Assembly (NCBI GenBank): GCA_949752735.1
Contig: OX457044.1
Span: 16,088,485-16,152,484 of the forward strand
Source: Lumbricus terrestris
Taxonomy: Eukaryota; Annelida; Clitellata; Crassiclitellata; Lumbricidae
Reading direction: 5' to 3'
Length of the DNA stretch: 64,000 bases
Under the pieces are notes generated by a model. It was not told the DNA's origin. It saw only the letters and a program-made list of their open reading frames with translations, and searched no databases. A program made the position numbers and the translations under genes. Shown one piece after another: positions 24,061 through 35,560 of this stretch; the stretch's first letter is position 1, and the number at the start of each line of letters is the position of its first letter.

Positions 24061-25280
24061 ATCAATTCATTGTTTCTTCTCTATCTTTCTCAATTGTTCC
24101 ATTTTTCCACCGTCTTCACTTCATTCCTTCATTCTTCCATTTCCATCTTTGTTTTCATTTCTTTCTGCCAGCCATATCGTCCTTGTTTTAACCTCCATCA
24201 TTTCACTTACCCTCCGATTCGTTGCTCCCACAGAGCATGCTGCTATCCTCTACCATTACATCTGCTCATGATTCCATTCTCTCCTGCTCAATCCATCCAC
24301 CATTCGCTCATCCACAGTTCTTGATTTTCCAGCCAATGCAGTTTTCCATCACATAAAACATCGTCCAAACGAACAGTAAGCTTACGTAATATGCGTCCAA
24401 TATTGGACACAAAATCCTTGGCGACATTTGCGTTCAGCATCTGCGCTAACAGACTGCTGATGTCATTGCACTCTCTTGTTGCGTACATGAAACCTTGGCA
24501 TCCGGCCTTTTACCACTCTTCCAAGTGCAATCTCTTCAGCTACACCGTCGTATCTCGGCATGACTGTGAAACCACGGTCGTATTCTAATGGTCAAGCACT
24601 GTTAATGGTTCCCAGCCGTGCACTTAATTTTAGACAACTTTGATTAAGCGATAGTAACGTATTAAACAGTGTTCTAAGTCTTACATTTCTCGTTTTCTAT
24701 CTAAGATGATTGCTGTGATAGGAGGTTTTGTTTGCATGAACTGAGCATTGCTTAAGCAAAATATTCAGAAAGTTCTCTAGCGCTGCTCTACAGTCATGAT
24801 CATAATTAAATTCAACACAGTTAAAAACATTATTTGCTGGATTCCTAAGCCATTGTCGCTAAATCATACCCGTTGGTACTTAAGCATAATTGCCAATATT
24901 ACGATCTTTGTAGGCCTATTAACCTTTCCCTCACTTAGGCCTAACGGGATCAATCCCTTAGGGTGAGTCTTTTGCCCCCTTTACTTATGGTGGCAACAGC
25001 ACATAGAAAGATTCAACAGCTGTTACTGCTTAGTACTTGCGTTTAATTAGTGAAATAGAATGAAAATAAATGAACAATTAAAAACAGAATTTTAATCATT
25101 AAGTAAAACATTGCGCTGAAGACAGGAAGAGTTACCACTGGCGAGTTCACACAGACCCGTGGAACCGAGTAAGCGAAAGTCTATTGAAATCTGATGGATG
25201 ATAAACCATCATCGTTTTCAGAGTCAAGTCACGTCATGCAGCTTGTGTTTAGATCAGATAGGTAACACCATGCAGGCAGT
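24061..25280. other. Unique sequence, no gene recognised
   Basis: Pyrimidine-rich to about 24,330, then AT-rich unique DNA. Short frames at 24,288-24,588 show no recognised motif. Confidence 0.3.
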
Positions 25281-25509
25281 GCTGCTGAGAGACACTTATG
25301 AGGCGCTATACCTCGATGCACACGTGCATACATGCACATCATATGCAAGCACATTATATAAACATATGCATGCACATTACAGAAACATATGCGTAAATAC
25401 ACGTGCAAACGACATACATCGATGTATAAATATATGCATACGTACACGCAAGCATAATTTACGTACATAGACCTACGTACATTCATACATACATACATAC
25501 ATACATACG
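25281..25509. repeat. Degenerate (ATAC)n, left part of a split array
   Basis: CATACATGCACATATGCA-like degenerate units end in a pure (ATAC)n run at about 25,484-25,508. The array resumes after the LINE insertion. Confidence 0.75.
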
Positions 25510-25539
25510 CTGGTAGTTCTTGTTCATGCCTTCGTAACT

Positions 25540-26066
25540 AGTCGAATCGACCATTGTTGCTCAATCCTTGTTGGCCTCCCCCTTGGGGTTCTGGGTCGGT
25601 TAGATCGGGTTCTGCGCTCTGCTGCACGGCTCATTGGACGAATCCCTAAATTTTCCTCTGTTTCTACCTACATGCGTGATGTGCTGCATTGGTTGCCAAT
25701 AGCCCAACGCATCCATTATCGAATTGCTGCCCTGGTCTCACGTTGTATCCTTGGTTGCGCTCCATCCTACCTGCGCATTCTTTGTCGCCCAGTCTCTGAC
25801 ATTGAAGCGCGTCGGGCCCTTCGCTCTGCTGCGAAGGGACAACTGCTTGTTCCACGGGCTCGCTTGGCTACCAGACAGTGTCGAGCCTTCTCGGTTGTGG
25901 GGCCGTCAATCTGGAATGACCTCCCCCCTAACCTCCATCTCCTCCATCTGACCAGTCAATCCTTATTCCTTAAGTCCCTTAAATCTTTTTTCTTTTGCCG
26001 TGGCTGGGCTGGGAGCGCCTCTGAGTAGTTTCTTGAAGGGGCGCTATATAAATGCTAATAATGAAT
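25540..26066 (+). mobile_element. L2/CR1-like LINE 3' end
   Basis: The open frame (about 25,573-26,028) encodes the C-terminal tail that follows the reverse transcriptase in this LINE group: LHWLPIAQRIHYRIA, APSYL, RRALRSA, then [15 protein letters not shown], ending WAGSASE. The 3' end carries GGGAGCGCCTCTGAGTAG, then GGGGCGCTATATAAATG and a short (AATG)n tail. The catalytic RT core is absent, so this is a 5'-truncated copy. It sits inside the ATAC array. The 3' end is shared with the SINE at 54,217. Confidence 0.8.
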
Positions 26067-26446
26067 GAATGAATACATACAAACATACATACATTCCTAC
26101 ATGCATGCATACATACATACATACATACATACATACATACATACATACATACATACATACATACATACATACATACATACATACATACATACATACATAC
26201 ATACGTAGACGCATACGATACATACATACATGCATACATGCATACATACATACATGCATATATGCATACATACATACATACATACATACATACATACATA
26301 CATACATACACATACATACATACATACATGCATGCATGCATACATACATACATACATACATACGTACAGTCGTACACGAATACGATACATATAATACATA
26401 CATGCATTATGCATGATGCATACATACGTATACATGCATACATATA
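26067..26446. repeat. (ATAC)n array, middle part
   Basis: ATAC units with occasional TGCATGCA interruptions. The Tyr-Ile-His-Thr and Met-Tyr-Val-Cys frames on both strands are artefacts. Confidence 0.95.
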
Positions 26447-26448
26447 TA

Positions 26449-27612
26449 CAGGGTGCGCCAAAAAAAGACCCCCTCTAGGTTTTTTGCCAATATCTTGACC
26501 AAACTAAGAATTTCCAACTGAAATTTTACAGGCTTATAGACAATTCATATTTACACATCATAGCCAGATTTCATCAAAATATTTCAAACGCAACAAACGT
26601 TACACCACTTTTAGTGATGTCACCCACCGTTTTTTGGCGATTCAAAAACGCGACGCAACAAAGGGTAACAAAAAAATCAATTTAATTATTCTGTCCAATA
26701 TCTTGGTCAAAATTAAGAATTTCGAAATGAAATTTTAGAGGTTTAAAGACAATTCATACCTGCATCCGATGGTCAGATTTGATCAAAAATATTTCAAACA
26801 GAACAACAGTTACACCACTTTTAGTGAGGCCACCCCCCTTTTTGACAATTCAAAGACGTAACGCAGCAAAAAGTAGCAAAAACACGATTTTATTAAGTCT
26901 CATCTCAAATAATTGTTATCAAATAGCCTTGATATTGCCAGATGATCATTATTATTACTATTTAAAAAAGAAACAGGGTACCAGCGTAGCTGCGTGTCAC
27001 TTAGAAGTCACTTAGCAAGATGACAATAAAATTGGTAAATAAGGAATCTGTCAGATTAATCAACAGGTCCATCAAGAACTTTGCAAAGAGACTCAAAAGA
27101 AGTTTTGGCACAGGTGGTGGGCACATTGAACACAAGTTGTGAAGCACTACCAAGTTCATTTGACAACAGTTATTTGAGATGAGACTTAATAAAATCGTGT
27201 TTTGTTACTTTTTGTTGTGTTTCGTTTTTGAATCGTCAAAAACCGGTGGGTTGCCTCACTAAAAGTGGTATAACTTTTGTCCTGCTTGAAATACTATGAT
27301 GAAATTTGACCACCATGTGCAGATATGAATTGTCTTTAAGCTTGTAAAATTTCATTTTGATATTCTTACTTTTGGCCAAGATATTGGCAAAAAACCTAAT
27401 TTTTTTCGCGCTTCGTTTTTGAATCGTCAAAAAACGGTGGTGACCTCCCTAAAAGTGGTGTAACTTTGTTTTATTTGAAATATTTTGATGAAATCTGACC
27501 ATGATATGTAAATATGAATTGTCTATAAGCCTGTAAAATTTCATTTGGAAATTCTTACTTTTGGTCAAAATATTGGCAAAAAACCTAGGGGGTCTTTTTT
27601 TGGCGCACCCTG
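26449..27612 (+). mobile_element. Mariner-like element with long duplicated TIRs
   Basis: Ends CAGGGTGCGCCA and its inverse are flanked by TA (26,447-26,448 and 27,613-27,614). Terminal inverted repeats of about 205 bp (26,449-26,653 and 27,408-27,612) are followed inward by a second, diverged copy of the same arm (about 26,690-26,860 and 27,220-27,400). Further inverted homology reaches about 26,935 and 27,155, so only about 220 bp in the centre is unique. That centre retains the C-terminal end of a transposase frame. TA duplication and the ends indicate Tc1/mariner. It is internally deleted and not autonomous. Confidence 0.85.
27020..27142 (+). pseudogene. Transposase C-terminal remnant (mariner-like)
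   Basis: A 40-codon frame ends SFGTGGGHIEHKL and a stop, preceded by SIKNFAKRLKRS. Mariner-type transposases commonly end with a basic helix and a GGH-[FI]-E motif, so this looks like the last part of the parent transposase left after deletion of the catalytic domain. The family call rests on this short tail, the TA duplication and the terminal sequence. Confidence 0.45.
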
Positions 27613-27614
27613 TA

Positions 27615-27671
27615 CATACGTACACGCATGCGATACATACATGTACATACATAGACCTAGATGCATGCATG
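27615..27671. repeat. Degenerate (ATAC)n, right part of the split array
   Basis: CATACGTACACGCATGCG and following ATAC-like units continue the array interrupted by the mariner-like element. Confidence 0.7.
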
Positions 27672-28360
27672 CATGAACACATAGAACTGGTCGGACGCAT
27701 TTTACCTTTTGAATAAAGGCCGACTAAATCTAATAATAATCAGATCAATTTTAATCTAATCTTTACTTCTTTAATGCCGACGTCGGGAGTTACAAAATCG
27801 ATTCTGGTTATAAACAAAAACTTGCAATCAATTATCTTTCTCATCTATAGTCTATTATGATGAATACTCGGCTGCATTATTTTTGGTTGGTCAGTTGCTA
27901 CACGCTCCCGCATACGACTGAATAATTATACGCACTCTGATATTGATTTTTTACAAAATAAGGAAATTAATCAAGACAAACATAAATCGCAATCCAGTTT
28001 TTTAAATTATTTCTAATTGTGTTGCTGTTGAAACCATTATTGTTAGTAGTATTTTAAATGTCTCATTTTATTATCTTCAACAATCAACATCAGTAACAAG
28101 AAGCAAAAATTAACAAGAGAAACAGTAGGTTAGCTATTATTCTAAATGATGAAAATGTGCTTATAAGGCTATAATTAAGTATCCCTAGGTCTGGCTCAGC
28201 TAGTCCACCGAAAGTTCACCGCGTTGAAACGCTGCATGGAGAGTCATCGCGAGTCGTTGCAACAAGAAACAGGCCTCTCTCATCATCATTTATTAATTAG
28301 GTTTTTATTACATTTCCTGTTAACAGTAATATATGATATAATATTAATTAACAATTAACA
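27672..28360. other. AT-rich unique sequence, no gene seen
   Basis: No open frame of note, no inverted termini and no recognised family. Confidence 0.35.
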
Positions 28361-28361
28361 A

Positions 28362-28409
<48 letters not shown>

Positions 28410-28600
28410 GTAATCATTATTACTATTAGTATTATCATCATCATCATCATCATCGTCATTGTTATCATCATCGTCATCGTCATAATTAGTACTTTTATCT
28501 TTATTATTCCGTCAACCAAATCACTATCATATTCACTATCTTCCTCATCATTTAGTACCTTTATTGTCACCATCATCACCATCATCATCATACTATCACA
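28362..28600. repeat. (ATT)n then (ATC)n compound microsatellite
   Basis: (ATT)n at 28,362-28,409, (ATC)n at about 28,434-28,453, then degenerate ATC triplets. Confidence 0.9.
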
Positions 28601-28689
28601 TCATCTCTAGGCTATCACATTGCATCCATCGTGAGTTCGGCATCAACAAATCTCAATCTGAGACTCGAGAAATTATAATATCATCTGTG

Positions 28690-28830
28690 GCGGCGGATTC
28701 TCTTTAATTCTCTTGAGATCCGCTAAAGGTACTTGCTAACCATCGTCAGAAGAGAGGTGTCAAACCCATGCCCGACCTACGCCCTCCAATCCGAGCACTC
28801 CAGCCACACGGCTACAGTGCCCCATCGGGG
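28690..28830 (-). mobile_element. Possible tRNA-derived SINE (minus)
   Basis: Read on the minus strand, TAGCCGTGTGGCTGGAGTGC resembles a pol III A box (about 28,798-28,818) and GGGTTTGACACC resembles a B box (28,756-28,767), at tRNA-like spacing. Boundaries and target duplication were not determined. Confidence 0.4.
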
Positions 28831-29026
28831 CGACCACCCCCCTCCTCGTGGCGTCCCACCCCGGCCAGACCCAACCATAAATGGCGACTCAGCCTCGCGC
28901 GTGTTTTCCGGAGAGTGGAGACCCAATACTTGCAGGAAATGCAATAAAACCTAATTAATGCTAGAACTCTGCAGAGCCATATCGAGCTCACCGATCATAA
29001 AGATGTCGCATGAACCGCATCAGTGA

Positions 29027-29030
<4 letters not shown>

Positions 29031-29058
<28 letters not shown>

Positions 29059-29160
29059 GCTGTAACAGCAGCTGTAGCAGACGTAGCGACGCCTTCTTGG
29101 CTCCGACCGGCTTCACCAACAGCTGCAGCAGCAGCAGCAGCAACAGCAGCATCTGCAGTT
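29031..29160. repeat. Interrupted (CAG)n tracts in complex sequence
   Basis: CAG/CAA/CTG triplets in two blocks (29,031-29,080 and 29,120-29,160) around a unique segment. One plus-strand frame is open for 71 codons (29,023-29,238) with Ala runs and a mixed linker; the Gln frame is broken by stops. A coding origin is possible but unsupported. Confidence 0.7.
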
Positions 29161-29383
29161 CCTATGCAGCATGCGTACGCCGTCCTTGCTTGCGCCTACT
29201 TGTTGCGATTGATGTGTTGCAAGATTGCAATAACTTAGACGGAATATAATGAAAAGGAAAGATAAAATTGGCACCGAACTATTATAAGTAGTCTGCGACT
29301 GCTTTCAAAGTCGGCTAATGAAGACGACGACGATGGAAAAGAACTAATAATGGAAAACTAATAGTAATTCTACTACCGGTACT

Positions 29384-29487
29384 TATGATGATGATGATGA
29401 CGACGACGACGACGACGCCGACGACGACGGTGATGATGATGATGATGAGGAGGAGGAGGAGGAGGAGGAGGAGGAGGAAGATGATGA

Positions 29488-29528
<41 letters not shown>

Positions 29529-29530
29529 AT

Positions 29531-29574
<44 letters not shown>

Positions 29575-29600
29575 GTGATGGTGATGGGGATGATGACGAT
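29384..29600. repeat. Mosaic triplet array GAT/GAC/GAG/CTG
   Basis: Consecutive blocks of (ATG)n, (ACG)n, (ATG)n, (AGG)n, (CTG)n and (ATG)n, each differing from the next by one base in the triplet. This suggests stepwise point mutation followed by expansion. Confidence 0.9.
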
Positions 29601-29716
29601 GATTATAAATAATAATAATAAGAAGAAGAATAAAATTAAAATGCAATTATTATAACGATAATAGTAGGCACTTCATAAGAATACTACTACTAATAATAAA
29701 ATTTATATAATCATAT

Positions 29717-29930
<214 letters not shown>

Positions 29931-29985
29931 CATCTTTATTGTTTCAACAAATATTGCAAACAATCAAACAGTCAAACAGTGCAAC

Positions 29986-29987
<2 letters not shown>

Positions 29988-30042
<55 letters not shown>
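29988..30042. repeat. (ATT)n microsatellite
   Basis: About 18 ATT triplets. Confidence 0.95.
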
Positions 30043-30046
<4 letters not shown>

Positions 30047-30439
30047 AATTTGTAACGCGCGCAATATCACACCGAAATGTGAGTCTGAGGCGCTGATGGT
30101 CAACCGCCAGAAGAAAATGCAGAGATCTATGTGGTTGAAAGGCAAGAAGAGATAGTGAGTTTTATCAGCATTTGAAGGCAGGAAGTGAATGTGAGATAGC
30201 GAGATCGGAAGTCAATTCCATTCCCTGAGTGCAGAGACATGGAATGCACGCGAGCCCAAAACTTTTCTGCATCGGGGTTCAGCTGAAAGACTCGTATACA
30301 GTTGATTGATGATTGCAGGCAACGAGGAGGGATGCAAGGAGTTTGTGGTGAGAGAAGGTAGGGAGGTGAATTTGTAGTAGCCTACCAATTTGGTACTAAG
30401 GGATTTGTAGGTTACACATAGGCTACCGATTTAAATATT

Positions 30440-31310
30440 ATTCTGAGTTAACAGGAAGCCAATGCATCTGATGGAATTGGACTGAGGAACTCCATCTTGT
30501 TCGTAGTGGGGTATGCACCACAATCCGAGCTTTTTTAACGCGTTTCAACCTATTGAGCTCGATGTCCCACCAAACCCGCATTAGCACAGTCAATGCGAGA
30601 GGACGCAGGAGAACAGGCAATGGTTTGTGACATATTTGTAGACATAGTCAGGGCCGACCTGATGTGGCATATTGCCCTGATGTCACAGAAACAAGATTTG
30701 CAAATGCTTGTCATGTGCCGTCGGAATGTGAACTTACTACACAGGGATACTCCAAGTGTTTTGGCAATATCTGATGGGGGAACAGCATGCAATGCCTGCA
30801 AGGTCTATTCTAGAAAATTAAAGGAAAGAGCGCAGACGCTGACGTGACCCAAGCAAAATTGACTCAGACTTGTCTGGGTTTATGGCCAAGCCATTGACAC
30901 AGAACCAGGCGCACAAAGATGAAAAGCACTCCTCAAGTTTAAGTATACCAGACTGATCAGTTTGTGTTAGAACAGTATAGCTGAGTATCTCTGCATAATG
31001 CTGCAATTGGACCAGTGGCGTAGCCAGGAATTTATGATGGGGGGTTTTGGATTTTTTTGCTCTGGCCGGATGCCCTTTCTGACACCAACCCAACAGTATT
31101 ACAGTATTAAATAAAAAGGGAATAAAATAACAAAGGGAATAAAGTAAGAAAAACAATTGTTACTACAAGCAATTGTTTTGTTTTTCTTATTTAAGTGGAT
31201 AAATAACCTTTAAAAAACTTTTTCCTAGGCCAATTGGGGAGGGGTTAACCCCCGAAATCCCCCCTTTTCTACGCCACTGAATTGGACTCCAAAGTAAATA
31301 GCTATACAAT
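30440..31310 (-). mobile_element. L2/CR1-like LINE reverse-transcriptase fragment, interrupted
   Basis: On the minus strand, three frames together give VQLQHYAEILSYTVL (the region of the YADD box, here degraded), WFCVNGLAINPDKSE, LGSRQRLRSF, then TLGVSLCSKFTFRRHM, ICKSCFCDIRAI, RLKRVKKARIVV and HQMHWLP. This is the standard order of RT palm, thumb and connector in L2/CR1/Rex-type LINEs. Frameshifts and the damaged catalytic box show it is dead. A hAT MITE with an 8-bp target duplication is inserted within it at 31,013-31,279. Confidence 0.75.
31013..31279. mobile_element. hAT-type MITE (CAGTGGCGTAG family), 267 bp
   Basis: Termini CAGTGGCGTAG and CTACGCCACTG are flanked by a perfect 8-bp duplication AATTGGAC (31,005-31,012 and 31,280-31,287), the hallmark of hAT insertion. 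It has no coding capacity. A second, inverted copy lies at 54,847-55,093. Confidence 0.9.
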
Positions 31311-31776
31311 TACTTAGGGAAGTAAAGACTGAAAAAAATAGCAACGGTCGAGGACCTATCTCTGTGGCATTCCAGCATTGCAAACATTGGGCTTAGTAGC
31401 CTTGTAGTAGCTATAGTAATAACGATAATTATAATATTATAAGCCAATGCAATGTTACTCAATTGGTGAGTGTGTGTAAACATCCTAGACGTTGCTTCAA
31501 TAAAAATTTCGGTTATCTTCCCCAGAAAAATCTGATGGCCTTTTTTAGTCGTTTGGTCGAAATGTCTGGAAAATAATATACCAATTTTCCATGCCAAAAT
31601 AACTTATGACTTTTTAGTCATCAGTCATCTGGCCGACGTAATCTCTGCAAGCTATAAATAAACTAATATGACCTCTCTAGTCTCGACGTACCCGACTTTT
31701 CTCTCCCGCTGCTTTGATTTAATACTTGTTGAAACCAAAACATAAAGTGCACATAAAGTGCACGTACTGAGTAGTG

Positions 31777-31985
31777 TGTACAAGGAGGGAGGCCAAAAAG
31801 TGAAGTCTTACGGTTTTGTTGCTAATAACTTGGCCAGAAATAAGAAATTTGCAATCGAGTTTTACAGTTTTAAGGCAATTCACATTCTTTTATGCACAAC
31901 AGTCAAATTTCACCAAAGAATTTGAAACAGAACAAACTCTTAGTGAGTTCACCCACTGCTTCTTGACGATTGAAAAACATGATGC
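31777..31985 (+). mobile_element. Solo diverged arm of the mariner-like TIR
   Basis: About 200 bp aligns by eye, in the same order, with the arm of the element at 26,449. Matching segments are AATAACTTGGCCAGAAATAAG, then TTTTACAGTTTTAAGGCAATT, the CAATTCACATTC block, a TCAAATTTCACC block, AACAGAACAAACTC, and finally GACGATTGAAAAACATGATGCA. No partner arm is present nearby, so this is an internally or terminally deleted relic. It is followed at once by triplet repeats. Confidence 0.65.
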
Positions 31986-32190
31986 ACCATCATCATTATC
32001 ACTATCATCAACATCATCATCATCATCATCATCGACATCATCATCAAGAACAACATCATCGTCATCATTATCAGCAACAGCAGCAACAACAACAGCAACA
32101 ACAACAGCAACAACATCATCATCAACATCATCATTAACAACAACAATAGCAACAACAACATCATCATCGTCGTCATCATCGCAGCAAATG
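31986..32190. repeat. (ATC)n/(CAA)n compound triplet array
   Basis: ATC and CAA/CAG triplets alternate in blocks directly downstream of the mariner-derived arm. Confidence 0.9.
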
Positions 32191-32427
32191 GAGCTGTCTG
32201 AATTGAATGACAAAATGCGCATGCAGGATGTTGTTATGAAGGTGAATTGAGGCGAGTGGACGGCGGGACATCGTTAATAATGATCATGAAAACAGCTGAA
32301 CATTGCCTTCACTAATTTGTTTATCAGTTCAGATTTCAAATCATTAACAGAAGCAAAAACATAGAGAAACAGAAGTTGAGTGAGACTGACAGGGAGAGAG
32401 AAAGGGAGAGAGATATTATATTATATA

Positions 32428-33126
32428 CATACATGCAGATAGATAGATAGATGTATGGATGGATGGATGGATGGATGGATGGATGGATGGATGGATGGAT
32501 GGATGGATGGATGGATGGATGGATGGATGGATGGATGGATGGATGGATGGATGGATGGATGGATGGATGGATGGATGGATGGATGAATAGATGGATGAAT
32601 AGATGGATCGATGGATGGATGGATGGATGGATGGATGGATGGATGGATGGATGGATGGATGGATGGATGGATGGATGAATAGATGGATGGATGGATGGAT
32701 GGATGGATCGATGGACAAACGGATGGATGGATGAATAAATATATAGATGGATGGATTGATGTATGGATGGATGGATGGATGGATGGATGGATGGATGGAT
32801 GGATGGATGGATGGATGGATGGATGGATGGATGGATGGATGGATGGATGGATGGATGGATGGATGGATGGATGGATGGATGGATGGATGGATGGATGGAT
32901 GGATGGATGGATGGATGGATGGATGGATGGATGGATGGATGGATGGATGGATGGATGGATGGATGGATGGATGGATGGATGGATGGATGGATGGATGGAT
33001 GGATGGATGGATGGATGGATGGATGGATGGATGGATGGATGGATGGATGGATCGATGGACAAACGGATGGATGGATGAAACGATGAATCGATGGACAAAC
33101 TGATGGATGGATGGATGGATGGATGG
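32428..33126. repeat. (GGAT)n satellite-like array, about 700 bp
   Basis: About 170 GGAT units. An interrupted block, ATCGATGGACAAACGGAT followed by GGATGGATGAA, occurs near 32,707 and again near 33,051. A shorter variant follows at about 33,087. A purer stretch was therefore bracketed by duplication. The Ile-His-Pro-Ser and Asp-Gly-Trp-Met frames are artefacts. Confidence 0.95.
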
Positions 33127-33670
33127 ACAAATGGTATCCTTTCTTAGGTCAGTGTGAAATGAATCTTCGTTTGCTTATCAAATGTAAGAAAGCAAACTAC
33201 ACGCATTGAACTATTTTCAATAAAATTGCAAAAATATGACATCGACCTATTTGCAAGTAGACTATGGTCTTCGGATGAAATTGACTCTAACCTATTGTAG
33301 CTAAGTTCCTAAGTGACTCTGCTTAGCCTTCGACGACGGTAGCCTATATTATATTGTCTCTAGAAGTGATGGATTGCGCGACATCAGGCTATCTGTCCGA
33401 TCATCCGTTGGTCCAGTCTCCCTGGAGCCGCGGTGTCGTCTTCAACTGCATGATATCAACACAAAGCAACCATTCTCTCGGTGAGATTTCTCGGCTAAAA
33501 CCTAGTTAAGATCTGACGATAAAAACGAAAGAAAAATCGTCCATCTCCCAAGGGATTTATACGGCGAAATGTTTCTCCTTCGGTCCCGTCTTAACTAATG
33601 AAATCTTCGCAGTTGCTGTTGTTGCTGCCTCTTATGACAAAAGTAAGTATGGTCAAATTCATGACTTTTG
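33127..33670. other. Unique sequence, no gene recognised
   Basis: No open frame or repeat of note. Confidence 0.3.
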
Positions 33671-33674
33671 AAAG

Positions 33675-33830
33675 GAAAACTGGTTGAATGGTAACACAAG
33701 GATGGCACAAGGATCAGAAGGTCGCGGGTTCGGTACTCGCTATTTGTCCCATAAGTTTGCCTCAGCTTTCAACTCTCTAGAGGTGATTGTAAATGACAGA
33801 TGAGCGACTTGCAGGCTACCATACAGTTTA
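33675..33830 (+). mobile_element. tRNA-derived SINE
   Basis: TGGTTGAATGGTAACAC (33,681-33,697) resembles an A box and GGTTCGGTACTC (33,727-33,738) a B box, 46 bp apart start to start, as in a tRNA-derived promoter. A non-tRNA body follows. The 3' boundary is uncertain. Confidence 0.5.
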
Positions 33831-34084
33831 TATTTATTTTTATTTATTTCTTTATTGCACCAGAAGTAAAATACGTAGAACTATAGTACAACAAAAACAG
33901 AAAATCACTGGGCAACAGGAAGTCCGGAAAAAAGAAAAAAGCTTATGCTAATCAAGTTGAACTCGACTCCCGCTATATTTCTTAGCATCTGTTGCTGCTA
34001 GATCATGTGATCTTACGTCGTGCTTGTTGGTTTGCATAGATAATCAATTATTATTTACAATGAAAATAATAGCAATAATAATGA
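33831..34084. other. AT-rich unique spacer
   Basis: Nothing recognised. Confidence 0.3.
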
Positions 34085-34270
34085 TAATTTTAATACTATT
34101 ATCATGATTATGATTATGGTTATTATTATTATCATTATTATCATTATTATTATCATTATTATTATTATAATTACTATTATTATTATTATTATTACTATTA
34201 TTATCATTATTATTATTATTATTATTATCATCATTATTATTATTATAATTACTACTATTATTATTATTTA
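34085..34270. repeat. Imperfect (ATT)n/(ATC) array
   Basis: ATT triplets with regular ATC interruptions. The Asn-rich minus-strand frame is an artefact. Confidence 0.9.
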
Positions 34271-34502
34271 CTACTAGTATTGTAAATATTTTTCGCTCGA
34301 AGTGAAGAAACTGAATGAAAGCTGTGCTAAAGCTTGGAGTACACGGTCCTTGTCTCCGCCGTGCGGTGTTGCTGCTATTGTTCCTCTTCCACAATATTCC
34401 TCCCTGTTCCTCCCTTCCACAATATTCCTCACTCATCCACCTGTATCATCCATCCACTCCATTCTTCCATCCGCAACTATCCAATGACTCTTAGGCTACT
34501 CT

Positions 34503-34550
34503 CATATCATATATATATATATATATAATATATATATATATATTATGGAT
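34503..34550. repeat. (AT)n palindromic tract
   Basis: Alternating AT with an AATATT break near the centre. A second AT-rich run lies at about 34,665-34,730. Confidence 0.85.
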
Positions 34551-35260
34551 AAATAGATTAATGGGTCAAAAATACGGATGGATCGAAAGTAGAAAAGTAA
34601 GACAGATGGATGATCATATACATGTAGGCTACATAGTACATAGACCTAATATATTACATATGCCGTATATTATATGTATTTATATATGTGTGTGTATATA
34701 AATATATATTATATATATATAATATATAATACACTGGTCTATTTAATACGATAACATAGTGACGTCACGTGCCTTTTTAACCGAAGAAGCCTATTAGTTT
34801 TACGACATGATGATAAACTGCTGCATGGCAGACGCACCGAGTTCCAATCTAATTATATTGGTCGACTTTATCTAGCGCTAGTCGTTCACCAGCTACGAGT
34901 CTTGAGACACTGGCGCTGGCAGCAGCAGAAGCGGCTCTGGCGCCATTCATTAAGATAAAACATCTTTTCGAGACCATAATAGGAGGCTTTTCGACGATAT
35001 ATCACTCGACCGTGTTCATATACAGAACGGCCTTTTATAGCTAAATAGCTACAGGCGCTATTAATAGTGTATATGACTTCATCCCTCGTGGATGGCATCA
35101 TGAATTATTGGCTTATTATGAATTGACAAATAGCCCAGGATGGATGGTTTGCTCCTGTCGTATGCTGGTATCCCACGCAGACGTATACACGTTTGAGTGG
35201 AGCTGAATGGTAGGCCACTTCCTGGAAATATTAGGCATTCAAAGCAGTCGTTCTTCTTTG
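34551..35260. other. Unique sequence, no gene recognised
   Basis: Short frames only. AT-rich palindromic runs lie near 34,665-34,730. Confidence 0.3.
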
Positions 35261-35560
35261 TATTGTATTGTATTGTATACGGCCATATATAAAGCGCTTG
35301 TCTCAGCAAAATCCTCTCAGAAGCGCTCCCAGTGCGATCAACCCCGAGAGAAAAGGAAGGATATGAGGGGAGTGAGACAAATATGAGGAAAACTACACGA
35401 GAGAGAAAGGCGGAGCGAACTAGTGATGGAAGTCCATTCCATATAAATATAGATGCTGACCTGATGAAGGGCCACAAATGCAAACAGTACGCCCCACTCT
35501 TTTGGGCTCGGGAACGTAGCAAGCTCAAAGCCCACCCCAAAAGAAGCTGAAGCAGCAAAT
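35261..35560 (-). mobile_element. LINE 3' end (minus)
   Basis: The minus-strand frame contains IFIWNGLPSLVRSA, the WNxLPxxVR motif of L2/CR1-type C-termini, and ends DRTGSASER before a GCGCTTTATATATGGC tail and a (TATTG)n microsatellite at 35,258-35,275. The preceding RT is missing. Confidence 0.6.

Noticed and set aside
32336..33130. Ile-His-Pro-Ser repeat protein or antifreeze-like protein
   Set aside because: Pure (GGAT)n translation; all frames of both strands give similar periodic peptides.
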